Assembly: GCF_004027225.2 (NCBI RefSeq)
Contig: NC_044302.2
Coordinates: forward strand, 39,848,510 to 39,912,509
Source: Strigops habroptila
Taxonomy: Eukaryota; Chordata; Aves; Psittaciformes; Psittacidae
Reading direction: 5' to 3'
Length of the DNA stretch: 64,000 nucleotides
A program made the position numbers and the translations under genes. Below the pieces are notes generated by a model. That model was not told the DNA's origin and did not search any database. It saw nothing but the letters and a program-made list of their open reading frames with translations. Shown here one piece after another: positions 24,290-37,971 of the stretch. Each line of letters begins with the position of its first letter. The first letter of the stretch is position 1.

Positions 24290-24858
24290 TGTGCTGGTTT
24301 GGGCTGGGATAGTTAATTGTTGCCATAGTAGCTCATATGGTTCCATGCTTCGGATTTGTGACCAAAACAGTGTTGATAACACAGGGATGTTTCATCTATT
24401 GCTGAGCAGTGCTTACACAGTCAGGGCTTTTTCTGTTTTTCATGCTGCCCTACCAGCAAGTTTTTTGCACAAAAAAACCTGGGAGCTGACACAGCTGACC
24501 CCAACTGACCCAAAGGATATCCCATGTCATGTAACACCATGCTCAGCAGCAAAACCTGGGGGGAAAGAAGGAGGAGGCAGAGAGGACATTTGAAGTGATA
24601 GTGTTTGTCTTCCCAAATAAATGTTATGTGATAATGCTCTACTTTCCTGGACATGACTGAACACCCGTCTGCCAATGAAATGTCGTGAATGAATTAATTG
24701 TCTTTGCTAATATGTGCAGCTTTTGCTTTACTTACTAAACTGTCTTTATCTCAATCCAGGAGTTTTCTCAATTTTTGCCTTTTGATTCTCTGCTTGTTCT
24801 GCTGGGGGGGAGTAAGCAAGGAGTTTTATGGTGCTTAGCTTCTGGCTGAAACCACAAC
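24290..24858 (+). mobile_element. Solo ERV LTR (family-A superfamily) inserted into a CR1
   Basis: It starts TGTGCTGGTTTGGGCTGGGA and ends GCTGAAACCACAAC. Inside are a GACACAGCTGACC / CCAACTGACCC block, CATGTCATGTAACACCATGC, and near the end ACTGTCTTTATCTCAATCC with a GATTCTCTGC block. The same ordered blocks occur in the LTRs of the provirus at 36978-44212. No internal retroviral sequence is present and CR1 resumes on the right, so it is a solo LTR left by recombination. The 4-6 bp target duplication cannot be resolved because both junctions have mutated. Confidence 0.8.
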
Positions 24859-25290
24859 GCTAAACAATCTGTTCCAGTGCTTGAGAATCTCACAGTAAAA
24901 AAGTGTTTTCTTGTGTTCAAATGGAATCTCATGTGTTTTAATTTCTGTTTAATGCCTCTTGGCCTTTCAGTGGGCATTGCTGGCTACATCATCATCATTC
25001 CCTCCCATCAGGTGTTTATCTACAAGATCCTCTGGAGCCTTCATTCTCCAGCTGAATGGTCCCAGCTGCCTCAAACTTTCCTCATTGCTAGATGCTCCAG
25101 TCCTTTAATGGTCCTTTGCTGGACTCTCTCCAATATGTCCATGTCTGTCTTGTACTTGGAAGCCCAGAACTAGGTACAGTACTCCAGATGTGGCCTTACC
25201 AGTGCTTATTAAAGCAGAAGGATCATCTCCCTTGACCTGCTTGCAATACCTCACATCTTAACAATTCCTTACATCTTCACAAAAAGGTTG
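24859..25290 (-). mobile_element. CR1 LINE fragment, upstream side of the split copy
   Basis: Continues the CR1 at 24131-24289: AATCTGTTCCAGTGCTTGAG, AGCTGAATGGTCCCAGCTGC, TGGTCCTTTGCTGGACTCTC and ACTCCAGATGTGGCCTTACC. These are the standard landmarks of CR1 read in reverse. The right boundary is approximate. Confidence 0.85.
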
Positions 25291-25736
25291 GACTCTCTGA
25301 TAGAGACCCACAAATTTATTTATTCTTCTTTATATATGTATTTCAACATATGTATAAATTCCAAAATTCCTGTTGTTTGTAACAGTCATACAAAATGTAT
25401 TGCACATTTGATAATATATTCATGTGGCACAAAGGAATGGTAGTAAGATTAGACCTGTATTTTATATATTTAAGTGAAATAACTAAGAAATGTACCCATT
25501 GAAACCCTCACTTTTGTGTCTTGTATAAATTCCTAAAAGACTCAGATATAAACTGTAGCTGGGTAATTGAGCAGATGCCTTTGGACAAATAAGGAATAAT
25601 GTTTAGTTCCTTACACCAGGTTTACCTCAGGAAATACTTTGTTCACCAATATCTCACCATCAAGTTAATGTATAAGAAAGTCCTGAATATTTACCCTGAA
25701 GCACAGACATTACTTATTTTGTATTGCTCTATAGCA
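25291..25736. other. Anonymous AT-rich DNA
   Basis: Nothing recognised in this stretch. Confidence 0.5.
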
Positions 25737-26200
25737 CAAGTTCACCTTACTCCTGATAAAGGTGACTTTGTTTTGCCAATTAAGTATGCTACTTTTGTAT
25801 AACCTAATTCTTAAATGATTTAAAGCTAACCTTATGTGTCCTTAGTCTCCAGCTGCTTGCAATGCTCAGACAACTACTGGAGGTGTCTGGAAGATGAGAC
25901 CAACTTTGCAGGAATATTCAAGAATTCAGTTTGTTTTCATTCCTTACAAGAGCCACTGCAGCTGCTCTCAAGTTCACCTTACTCCTGATAAAGGTGACTT
26001 TGTTTTGCCAATTAAGTATGCTACTTTTGTATAACCTAATTCTTAAATGATTTAAAGCTAACCTTATGTGTCCTTAGTCTCCAGCTGCTTGCAATGCTCA
26101 GACAACTACTGGAGGTGTCTGGAAGATGAGACCAACTTTGCAGGAATATTCAAGAATTCAGTTTGTTTTCATTCCTTACAAGAGCCACTGCAGCTGCTCT
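25737..26200 (+). repeat. Perfect tandem duplication, 2 x 232 bp
   Basis: Bases 25737-25968 and 25969-26200 appear identical. Each unit begins CAAGTTCACCTTACTCCTGA and ends CACTGCAGCTGCTCT, and the two abut without a spacer. The flanks do not continue the repeat. It is not part of a recognised transposable element. Confidence 0.97.
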
Positions 26201-29200
26201 TGGGAGAGCCAGGTCGCCCAATCATTCACAGACTGTAAAAACAGTTCCCAGTAGACATCACCTTGTTCCAACCTGACAGTTATCCTCAATGATCTTTGTT
26301 AGGATCTCAGATCAGCACAAATCTTTTCCATTGCAGAAGCAAGACCCTCTACTCCAAACTCAGTGCTACACTTACCATGGATATATTGGCTCCTGTGCCA
26401 GATCTATCGCACAGCTCACTTTTAGTAAGGACAAACTAAGCTTGCATTTACCTACAAAATAGTATGTAGTCATATCTAGTGGCAGATGGACTCACTTTCC
26501 CTCTCGAGAGCCCAGTAAATAAGGCACTAACCTGAAAAAACTTCAGTTTATCCCCTGGCTCTACCTAGCTTGAATTTATCCCTGCTGCAAAATTCTGACT
26601 TGGCTCCAGGCTTAAAACCTCTTTTGCTGGGTAACCCTAGCCTGTAGACTGGAAGTGTATCACATACTAAGGTCTAGGTGTCGCCTTCAGTGATACTACT
26701 ACTGTCTTCCTCTGTAATAGCAGCACTGCAGAGCAAGTGCAAAGAGTTTCTGGCTCTCTGCTTATTCTCCAAACTAAATGCTCAGTGTGGGGCTGCCAGC
26801 CTTGTAGTTTAACTAGCAAAGTGCCTATCTTGAGTGAATATGCCCTGATTATTAACCTGAACATGGAACTATCCTACATCTGGATTGGCACTAGCTCACA
26901 TCCAGGAACCTTGAGGACAGTGTAAATGACATCTAGCTGTACATGTGGATATGTATAGAAACATGCAGAAGTTAACAATTCTAGATCTTCCTAATTTTTC
27001 ATGATATTAGCAGATTATAGGTCTAATCCAATCTTTCATGCAGGCCTAAGATCCACCAGCAATTTTGCTGGGTGTATTCCAGGCTGAGAGCCTAATCCTT
27101 TCAACAGAAAGAAACTTGAGCAGAGAGACAGTGGACAGCATGACTCTGGGTGTGGGTGCTCTGGCTGACCATGGGTAAGTTGACTGGCCTAGTGTCCCTT
27201 AAACAGGCTCAATTTTATTTTACTTCATGCTTGCCCAGTTCAGTTGGCTGCCCTTCATGAAGAAACGTCAATTTATGCTATTGCTGGCCAATATAAGCAG
27301 TAGCTGGATTAGCCTCTTGAAGTTCTTTGAGTGAGGGTCACCTATCTCCAGTACTGTTAGACCAGCAGCTCTCGGATTTTAACAAGTTTCTTAGCTGCTG
27401 CTGGCTCCTCTCATGTTTCTACAAGCTACCCATACCCTAGCTACCCCAAAACCTTCCTATTACACAGGAAATGAGGAGATTATCTGTCTGGACATGTTGT
27501 GTTATCCCTGTCTACTTTATAGACTGTACAAATTCACCTATTCAAGGGCAGTCGTCAGCTGGGAATCTCTAATTTATATAAGGTGACTTAGAGCTCCTTT
27601 AGCAATACAGAGAGGCAATAACTGGATCAAAGACTCCATCTGACAGTCAAGGAAACTGGCAAAACAAGAATGAAAGTTCTTAGTGAAGAACATCTGCTAA
27701 TGTAATAAAATTATGTTTCTTGCCATAATCCTGCCAGAATTATGGCAAGATTCCATTTTCTGGAATCCTGCCAGATAGTATCAGAGAATTAAAGTAATGG
27801 AATGAAAGATAAATAGGTCCTCTAAAGAGCTGGTGTTTTCTTTTCTTAAGAAACATTATTGTGCATTGTTCAAGAAAATAAATACACAAGTAAGTGCCCA
27901 ACATCAGGTTATATTGCAGCTTCTGATATGCGCTATTTAAAAAAAAAAATGGTAGAAGAAACCTGTTTGGTAATTAGATCCTGAAATGCAACTCAGTAAC
28001 AGACATATAAGCACCACAGTAGTAACTGCAAGATTCTAAGCGTTTAACCATAAATGAGATGCCCATATTGGTTTCCTGGCCCTTATGGAGTCCAACATGT
28101 AGAAAAATGTCTACATCTGTTGCAAGGCAGCTCATAATTTAACTGTCTACAGGATTTTAAAAGCTTCTTAGAGTATGTTTACACTGCAGACAGCATTCAC
28201 TGCAGTTTATATAGACATTTTTGAGCTAACTTTAAACTGCTATCCATTAGAACACCAATATGCACCACGTAGCCAGCCCAAGAAAGCAGGTGAGTTTTGT
28301 GTCAGTAATGCCAACCTCCTTTACCAAATTCCATTTTTGTTGTTCATGCCAAACAAATGCCCCCCAAATGAAACCCTTATTTTCTTACTGATTTTGGTTA
28401 AAAAAATAGAGTTTGTAGATAACATTCTGTAGCTATCAAGCCCCAAAATGAAACTCGTATTTTCTGACTAACTCAGATTTTAAAAAAAACCAAAAGTGTG
28501 GGTAATCCTCCATAGATACAAAGCCATCTTATAGTGATCCGATACACATTAGGAGAGCCCTTGCTTTGATGAACGTGAGTGGAACAAGCTCAGGATGAGT
28601 TAGAAAATTCACGACATACTGTAGTGAACAGGGTGACTCCTGTAAGGAATTAATAATAGCAACTCAGAACTTGAGTTGTCAATAAATAGTGAGATTTTAT
28701 TCCTAGGAATTAACCTGAAGTAGTAAGAAAATGTAGAAAAAGTAAGATTTGGACCTGACACTAATTGTCCTCCCAAATAACAGAAATGACCATCTGAAGT
28801 GCATCAAGAAAAAAAAGTTAATAATCCTAAGAATACGTGATGAATGGCCTTAGCTTGTCTTTTATGTGTTCTCATTTCTACCTGCTGTCAGAATAAGACA
28901 AAATGCATGGGAAATTGGCAACACTGCAGCAAGAGTGACAGATGAACAAAATGTTTCCAGCTGCAGGTTGGAAGTAAGTCCTACATCTATTCTATTTAGT
29001 GTCATTTGGTGAAGAGTCTTATCCAGTGAGATCCTGGTTTGTCTGCAGAGACCAAATTCTGTCAAACAACCTTTCCAATTAGTTGTAGGGAATATTTTAC
29101 ACGCAACAGTTATCCATACCCTTATTACATTTTGGCTACCAATACAGATATGAAGGAAACAGTTCACATGACTCCAAAGAGCTGCAAGCAAACAGCAGGA

Positions 29201-31702
29201 CCTCAAAGCAATTTTCAGAGGCAGTACAAAATGGGAACCACAATAATGCAAAACAGGATATTTTGCTTGTAAGCTGGGAATTGAAGAGTTACTGTTTCCT
29301 ATTTTGTACATAATATTATTATAATTTACAATGTCTATCGACCGTTGCTAGATTTACAAGATGGAAAAGATACAGGAAATACTTTGAAATTAGATTCCTA
29401 GATCCAGAAAATCTATATGCTATATTGCCTAGATGCACCTAGCCTGAAATTAAATGCAGTAGGACTAGTAATTATTAGAAACTAAATTTACAAGCCATGA
29501 AAGAAGACGTGTTTGTTTATTTCTAATGGCTTCTGATAAAGCATGCCAGCTGGTGACTGTGGCTTCCCTGCTTCAGAGTTTTGCTGTGCAATGAACCATA
29601 TGCTTTGATGACTCACTGCCCACAGGCAGAACCAACCTGTTTGATGCTGAAGAAGAGCTAGCAAGAACAGTGGGGCATTGACAAGACAGACAGAGCTGGT
29701 GATGCTGCATGGATACAGCCAGAACATAGTTCTGAGGTGCTTGTGTGCAGGCATAGAAGCAGAATTAGCATAGGATGTACCCTCTGTTCCTATGCTGCTT
29801 TTGTATTTTTATTACTGTGTGTCCTGATATATGGCAATTGACCTATGCCTGCACTTTACCTAGAACAGTGTGAGTCCTCCTCCAGAAGTAAATATGTAGT
29901 ACAATTAATGAAACATTTTAAGTTGTTTTCTAAAACATCCTATCTAGATGTTATCCATTAAGTAATTATTTGAGAATTTACTTGAGAAGCCCAGAAAAGC
30001 TAACTCTGTGATTTTCGTAATTCAAAATATCTCAGCCTATCCAATATCTTAGTAGCTTTCCTATTAAAGATGTCCGTAAGTAAGGAAAACTCTCCATTTG
30101 TATTATCTGCTTCAATAATGCTTTACCGGGAATATAGCAGCAATAACGGTGTACATTATTAACGTCATGAAAAGACTAGTTCCCCATTTACACAACTTTT
30201 TATTCTGAAGAAACAAGAGCATACTTTCATGTTGTTGCTGCTCCTCAAACAAGTGAGGAAACCTGGATATAGTGGTTCAGAATTACATATCTCTTTTTAG
30301 AAGAGATTACTGAGATCACTAGCATTGTTACTTGCATTTTCTGGCTGTGCTACCATTCACCAGGGCTTTAGAGAGGACCAAAGAACTTTGCTATCAAGCT
30401 TTTAACATCATTGAAAAACCCTAGGAACAGTGTCCTCTCTGACTTCCTTCAGAAGGAAAGTATCTACAATATCTCTATACGCAGCTGCATTGTGCATCAA
30501 GATGGCTAATTGAGTCAAAACTAGGATTTTTTTCCATGAAAATGTATGTTCTAAAATATCAGCGACCACATCTCGAAAATAGGCAACCTCTGTTTTGCAG
30601 GGAATCATAATTTCTGATCACAGTAGTGACTTTTGGTCATCTTCATATCATTATTGTGGATCTTCCTTCTATTCCCAACATATATTGAGAATATAGTGAA
30701 ACTTTATTTGTCATTTATTTGTCTCTTGGTCTGCTCCAGAGGTTAGAAAACCAGTAAGAACGGTCAACAGTCATTGTCTTTAGAACAGCCTGCACTCTCA
30801 TATGCAGTCCCTCACCTCCAAACATGATTACAGCCACACCTGTTAAAAAGAGGACAGCTTCTATTGTTCCTTCCTTTAGTGCATAGCACAGGTCTGACTA
30901 TAACTGATCACACACAGTGCAAATCACTTGAAGATAATGGTGTACAAAGGCAGACTTTCCAGTAGTTCTGTGCACCAAAATGCTTATAGCGTGCTGACTT
31001 TATCATACTATGTGTAATAATAGATTCTAAGACTGAGTAAAAAAAAAAGAGAACAAAAATCTTCCTCTTTAGAATCCCTGAGCAAACTTTGCATGTAACT
31101 TTGTTGAGAAGCATAGTCTCTAATCTCTTCAGCATAAGCCAACTAAATAAGGTGCAAATAAGAAGACTGGCTAGATGATTCTACCCCCAGCACAAGACAG
31201 CAAAGATAATGGAGCATGGCCTCCTGCTCATACTAAAAAGATAAAATCCTGATGCTCCATTATATGTCTTCCACATTTTGGGGGGGGGGGGGCACATTAC
31301 ATTGCAACCTCACTTTTACAGTTTATTCAGAAGATACACCTCACCTTGATACACGCATGACAAACTCAGTTGTGCAGTTAAACAGTAAAGGGTTCACTAT
31401 CTGACTGGGAAAAGTAGAAACGATCAGGTGGAAAATGCTTCTATTGCTTAGATAATTGCAATAGTGTTTTCAAAATTATAGGTAAAAAAAGCTCTGAGTT
31501 GGTGATTATAGCTAGGTCTTTACAATATTATGAGTCCAAGACATAGAGGGTGGTATTTTCAATATGTGGATCTCACACTATCACACAGTACCTGCTCTGA
31601 AACAGTGTGTTACACAGGTTCATCCGTACAGAGAAAATTGAAGAGCAACAATGGAAAAGCTGAGTCTTGGATATCTGAACAAAACTTATGGTGCCTTATT
31701 CA
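26201..31702. other. Anonymous DNA; tandem hairpins at 27719-27767
   Basis: No gene is recognised. CTTGCCATAAT (27719-27729) pairs perfectly with ATTATGGCAAG (27739-27749). The next bases form a second stem, GATTCCA / TGGAATC, with a 5-base loop, ending near 27767. A run of 13 G lies at 31280-31292. The 149-codon open frame at 28862-29311 (minus) has no recognisable motif. Confidence 0.5.
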
Positions 31703-31885
31703 CAGAATCATAGAATCATAGAATAGTTAGGGTTGGAAAGGACCTTAAGATCATCTAGTTCCAACCCCCTTGCCATGGGCAGGGACACCTCGTACTAAAC
31801 CATGTCACCCAAGACTCTATCCAACCTGGCCTTGAACACTGCCAGGGATGGAGCATTTACAACTTCCTTGGGCAAATATGTCTAG
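31703..31885 (-). mobile_element. CR1 LINE 3' tail
   Basis: Read on the plus strand it starts CAGAATCATAGAATCATAGA, the reverse of the CR1 terminal repeat. It continues GGTTGGAAAGGACCTTAAGA, GACACCTCGTACTAAACCAT and GGCCTTGAACACTGCCAGGG. It stops shortly after ACTTCCTTGGGCAA, a 5'-truncated insertion of about 180 bp that is less decayed than the other copies. Confidence 0.93.
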
Positions 31886-34800
31886 GTAGCATTATCTTGC
31901 TGAAGAGATTTAGTGGTTGGTTCACTGTTCACGAGGAATTGTATTTGTGAGATGTCCTAATAGCCTTTTTTTTTCTTTTTGCGTAAAACAACAGGATAGA
32001 TCTGCAACACAGAAAATTAGTCAGGCTTGGTCAGACTCCTTGTTTCAAAAGAATAATTCAATGTGAAGATCAGTTGATCCTACTTGCTCATATTTCAGAG
32101 AACAGGTAGCGTGGAAATTGGAAGCAATAAAAGTTGAAGACTGTACATAACGTGGAGTAAACTCATGTTCAAAGAAACAGTTGCGAAAGGCATGCTCTCA
32201 CACTGGTCTGGTTAATAACTACAAATTGCCTTGTCATGTGCTCTGTGAGCATGAAATAAGAGGTATCATCATGCTTGGATGCGTCACACATACTGCAAAA
32301 ACCATGAATTAACCTCAGAAAAGTTTTATGCCATTTAGTAATGAAATTTTATAATCCCACAATAAGTCAGTTTCAGTATATTCACCAGTGGGACTGATGT
32401 ACTATGAGATTTATTTGTTCCAGTAAACATGTCTGAACGTCATTCTTTCAGGCTGCAGAAGAAAGGTATTCAGCAGTGCAGATTCATACATGTTTTCAGT
32501 ACATTTGTTTGCTCATTTATGTTTTAAAGACATAGTGTGGGAGGCAGCTGTCTAAACATAGGTATCTAGAGCAATTTTAGATGCTTTACTACATCCTATG
32601 TTGCTTCCTGATGTTGCTCCTCATAGACATAGGGAATCTCTCATAGGCCCAGCCATATCTGCCTGTCTCTGACATTTCTAGTCCTCCAAACTGCTTTAAA
32701 TATATCAAGTTACCTATATTTAGGTAGCCGAGCCCAAAGCCTTGTAAACTTATAAACGGAAGCTGTGTTCAAATCAGGAAACTGTTAATTCTACATCTTT
32801 CTCAGTCATATATTTTGTTAATTAAATAACTTGCCTCAGCTGGAAGGCTACTGACACCAAAATTGCTAAGAGGTTGCAACTGCTCTGTTGGCACACTTCC
32901 CAGCCTCCAAGCTTACTTTTTTACCCTTTAACAAGGAGAAAGTGCTATAACCTCAGGTGGAATCTGCATTTTTCTTTTTCTTACCTTGGTGTCTAAAATG
33001 CCCGGGCTTAGTGGGAATGCGGAATTTCGTACTGGATTTTTCTGAAGAACTGCTCGTTATACTTCTCTTGTTCCTGAAAATTTTGTTTGAGTATTGGAAG
33101 TTAGAGACCAGGAGTAGGCTCACGCAGTAATTTGTTTGCAATTGTAACCATAACATGCTACCTAATATGTCCAGAAGCCACTAAACATGACTGATCACAC
33201 ATAGATGCTTGAGACACACAGTTATTGTTATTGACATGCCTCCTGGCATGGCTGGGTGTGCTAAAGACACATAATTTTCATACTCTGTAACAGCACTTAG
33301 CCTTTGCCATACACAGGTCAAAACATTAGCTAAACACTGTCTTTTGACTTTGGACCTCAAGCCTTCATGTGAAAACTTCAAAACAAACAGATCCCATATA
33401 CTAACTAAGCAACTTTTACCCTGTCAGCTGCCTGACAGTCACCATTTCCCAACTTCCAGTTTTACTTTTCAGATTCAACACAGAACTCCTCTTCCTACAG
33501 TATACTCAATGGGTTCTCTGTAATATCCATTCCACATGCTTGTCTCCACCTCTTTGTTATCCAACTGGCTAGTCTTACAGAGGACAGTTTACCCATTTCC
33601 ATCTGAGAGATCAAGGGCCTTCCCTTTAGTCTTCCCTTCAGCACCGATACTGAAAGTGAAGTCTTGTGCCAGCAGGCTTCACTTCACTTTCATGCTTCTC
33701 CTTCCTTACTTCCACGGTTAGACTGACAAACTCATTAGAGGAGAACCAGTACTAACCATCAGCTGGTGTTCAGGTAAGCATGATGCAATATCCTACTGCC
33801 GTCAGTTGTTCTTAGCCCTAGGCATAGGAAACGTGAAAGTGTGGAAACAGGAAGGGTGTCAAATGAACTATACAGAGATAAACCTCCAAAGGTCAATGTT
33901 TCTGACAAAGAGACACATTCCAATTCTTTTCAAGATAAGGCTAATGTTATGCATCAAATGCAGGGTTGTGAAATACAGGTTCAATCTACAGTTTCTGAAA
34001 GATGACAATTGTCTATTTCTCTCTTCATTTATAGCAAATTTACCAGTATTCATATATCAATAAACAGCTGGGAGTTTTGTGGGTCTTTATATTTACTTAC
34101 ATGTTTTCCTTGTACTAATCACTTTTCATTAGGTGGTGTGCTGCAAGTGTAACAGCTCATCTGAGCAGTTCTATTCTGAGAAAAAGTTACAGCATCCTTT
34201 GCTGGCTGCAGTTGGTACCTGGAACAATACCAAAGCACTTAACTTACCAGTGATTCATTCAGATGCCCTTCCAAATTGTATTAAGACTAAGGTAATCGAC
34301 TTCCATAAACTTAGAACAAAGGAAATGTGTTTCCAGATTCAGATTGCATTTGTTTTAAAACCAATTTGGTTTCATTTTAGCAAAAAGAGTAGCACCAAGG
34401 TTATATGTTTCAGTATGGTCCACTGCTTAAAACTGGGTTACAGTTTCCCAATTTTACTTACGAAAATATCTTCACAGCATATTGTAATATATTTGTGTTC
34501 AAAAGATGGAATTTTTCATTCTCATATTTCAGTCATACTCTTTTAAATAATGGCAGGATGTATTTGCAACCACGAGGCAACTACAGAATGTAATAAAAAC
34601 CATTGAGAAGTGATGGTGTAATCAGAGTAGAACTGTGGGAGCCAGGCTATTTATATATCCCTGTATCACCTTTGGTTGGAATGGCACTTAGTATAATTAC
34701 AGCATGTTTAAGTTTCACACTCCTAAAATTACCTGAAGTGCTAAAAGTACTACGTACATAATTTTAACAGCTGCAGTATCTTCTACAATGTATGACTGCA

Positions 34801-36972
34801 GTAAAAAAGACTTTAGAATGGACTGATATATTGACTGAAAATTTATCTAGTCCTCTGTTCTGGTGCAAACAATATATAAAAATAATTCTAAAATTCCCTT
34901 AAAATTCATGCAACTTTACTAACCTCATCTTAGAAATAAGTTTTGAAGTACAATTGTGAGAATTCTGAATCTCACCAATGATGAGTAAAGCATAGACATG
35001 ACAGCTTGGGGATGAGCAATAAATTTCATATATGTCAATTTTTTCTGTTACTTTTGATGTTGCAAAGCCCCTGAGAACAGCGGGTTTTTGCATATGAATT
35101 TTAGAGGTTTTCTGAGAGCACAGAATTTTTTGCAGGTTTTTGAGTTTTACAGATCTTTTTTTTTGGTGAGTTTTGTAAAAGACTGGGTAAAAAAAAACAG
35201 CAAACCAAACACTTCCCTAATAAGAGACTTCTTAGCATTAGTATCTCTTGAGAGATTGCCCTAATTTGCTCAGATAATGCTTCAACTTCTCCTGTTTTAC
35301 AGAGTAATTCAGTGTGATTAGTACAAATCTCCAGTTAAAACCTGAAATCCCTACTTGTACAAATCAGGTATATCAAATGCTTATCTCTTGAGGAAAAAGT
35401 CTTTATCACATGTTCTTCCTTCTTGCTGATATTTCAGAAATGCTCTTGCTTTTATCAAATTCAGTAGATCTGCTTAGCTTTATAGCAACTCATATCAAAT
35501 TCCAACATTTACTCATAAGCATTGACTTCTTTACTATTGGAGTTTTTAGGGTCTTTTAAAAATGGATTTACATTCAGTTTGTATTAGAAAAGAATACATC
35601 AGGGAAAAGAAATCTATTTAATTACACTTTTTATTATTACCAGGCTTTAAATATGGGGGTTTTTTCCTATCTTGTAATTCATGTTAAAAAATAGAATAAT
35701 CTACTTTTTCTTCCAGGAGTGAATTTTGCTTCGGTATTTCTGATTATAATGGTGCTACTGTATGGAAGTTAAAGCTTCTTCAATATAATAACAATTTCAA
35801 GAAAAAACATTCTGGATTTCTCAAAGGCAGCTTTACTTAATGTAAAATAAGAAGGCTTCTTTGCCTGTGTGGAGATGGTTGCTTCTAAAATATTTTTTGT
35901 GGAACAACCATAAACAAATAAGAATTCATTTATAAAATGGAAAAGCAGTGACATGAAGATTAATTGTTGAACATTCACTGTTCAACATGTTCACTGTGGT
36001 ATGGCATGAAAGAGCTTTTTGCTTTGTCAGTAGAAATAAAGCTGACGGTAGTGACTTCCGAACAGGAAAGAAAATCTGGTTTGTGCTTGCTCCCTGGATT
36101 TATCAAAAGACAACATGACTGGGAACATTCTGCTTATGTTTTATTTAGAAATCCAGATGTCTTTTAATGTTAAGGTCTGCCACTATGTTTGCTGGAACTT
36201 GAGGTGACAAGGAACTCACCACCTGTGCTGAAGTGTTATTTCTTTGAGGACAGAAAGTGAAAACGTCAGCAATACCCCTTAGAAATGAGACTACCTATAA
36301 TGCACTGGTGCAATTCCTGTGTTATGTCCTTATTATCCAAGTTCATTACACTACACATTATTTGAAACTGTTGTCAGAATCTACTTATTTGTTGCTCACT
36401 TTTTTAGATAAAAAAATCTATACCTGGAAAAGTAAGCCGCGATGTATGTGTACTTGGTGGTAAGTTTGATGTGCTATTTTACATGCATTCTCACTGAAAG
36501 CACATTTCCTTTGGTGCTCATTGTACACTGGGTACTCTATTTTTGGATATGCAGTATTTCAAACTTACTACAAGCCTATTATTATCCCTCATCCTTACAT
36601 ATTCCAGGAAAGAACATAATGTGGAAAAAAATATGGTAATACTAGAGAGATTTTTTTAAAGCAATGAGAGTTCATTGCTATAGGTTAACTGCTACTTTTC
36701 GTACATGTTTCAAAAATCCGTAAAGACTTGAAAAAAAAATAGCAAGCTTTCTTTATGAGATAAAACTATTGACATCTTGTAGAAGATAGAAGTCAAGAGT
36801 ATAAATGTATATAAAATGTAATATAATTAATAAATCACAAGAATACAGATATGGGAGATGAAGAATGGCATAAGATTGTCTATTCCATCTCACTACATGA
36901 GGCAAAATTAAGGGTGCCCAGATAATCCTTAACAGATGTTTGTCTAATGTATTTTTTAAAAAAAGTTATTTC
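31886..36972. other. Anonymous AT-rich DNA
   Basis: No gene or element recognised. The longest open frame is the 137-codon one at 34133-34546 (plus), without domain features. Confidence 0.5.
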
Positions 36973-36977
36973 CTCAG
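36973..36977. repeat. Target-site duplication CTCAG, left
   Basis: CTCAG directly precedes the TG of the left LTR and recurs directly after the CA of the right LTR at 44213-44217. A 5-bp duplication marks retroviral-type integration; ERVL/class III elements typically make 5 bp. Confidence 0.9.
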
Positions 36978-37542
36978 TGTCGTGGTTTGAGCCCAGCCGG
37001 TAACTCAGAACCACACAGCCGCTCGATCACTCCCCCCCTTCCTCCCCCCGCTCCCGGAGGGATGGGGAGGAGAATCGGAAGAATGTAACTCCCACGGGTT
37101 GAGATAAGAGCAGTCCCACAACTAAGGTATAATACAAAACCACTACTGCTACCACCAATGATAATAATGATTAGTGAAATAACAAGGGGAGAGGATACAA
37201 TTGCTCACCACCTGCCGACATATACCGAGCCCGACCCGAGCAGTGATCTGGGGCTTCCGGGTAACTCCCCCCTGGTTTACATACTGGGCATGACGTGCTG
37301 TGGCATGGAATACCCATTTGGCCAGTTTGGGTCAGGTGTCCTGTCTCTGCTTCCTCCCGGCTTCCCCTCCTCCCTGGCAAAGCATGAGACGGAGAAAGTC
37401 CTTGGTTGGAATAAACATTACTTAGCGACAACTAAAAACATCAGTGTTATCAGCGTTGTTCCCAGGCTGAAAGTTAAAAAACACAGCACTGCACCAGCTA
37501 CTAAGAAGGAGAAAAATGACTGCTGTAGCTGAACCCAGGACA
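36978..37542 (-). repeat. Provirus A 3' LTR
   Basis: 565 bp from TGTCGTGGTTTGAGCCCAGC to GCTGAACCCAGGACA on the plus strand. In its own orientation it begins TGTCCTGGGTTCAGC. It differs from the 5' LTR by about 15 substitutions or small indels, for example CTCGATC against CTCGCTC and CATATACCG against CCGATACCG. Confidence 0.95.
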
Positions 37543-37971
37543 GTATCCACCCCTTATTCCATACCATTCACGTCATGCTCAGATCCCACATCTCTCAGCA
37601 CACCATCACCCCTGTCCCATATATACACATATATATACACCCACACCCACACACAGAGAAAGATATCATTCCCTAGTCCATGGACCAATCCCTGTAAAAT
37701 TGCTGAACTCATCCAGTCCATGATGTCAGGCTCCATCTCTTGTAATAGTCTTTCAGGGCAGGAGGGACGGTATGTAGTGTTGGGTTGTTGCCTGCTGATG
37801 ATACCACCAAAACTTGTCTGGTCACTGCTGAGCTTGTCTGGTTTCCTCAAAATTCATTCTTTGTTGAGGTGATGATCGGAGGGAAGTCAGGGTCAACTGC
37901 TGACGACCTGAAGATATCTAGCTGGTGGGCTATAAAGGTGTTATAGAGCAGGCAACAGCGTACAATTGAGT
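37543..37971 (-). other. Provirus A 3' non-coding region with purine-rich tract and TA/CA microsatellite
   Basis: Between the integrase stop and the 3' LTR no open frame of note exists. The bases next to the LTR read AATAAGGGGTGGATAC in the element's orientation, a plausible plus-strand primer (polypurine tract). An alternating TATACACA / CCCACAC microsatellite lies at about 37617-37655. There is no room for an env gene. Confidence 0.7.

Noticed and set aside
28862..29311. 149-codon open frame on the minus strand
   Set aside because: Protein-like composition but no motif or family recognised and no context; kept out of the gene list.
34133..34546. 137-codon open frame on the plus strand
   Set aside because: No domain and no flanking gene structure; probably chance.
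37543..37971. An env gene in provirus A
   Set aside because: Only about 430 bases lie between integrase and the 3' LTR, with a microsatellite and no hydrophobic or cysteine pattern of env.
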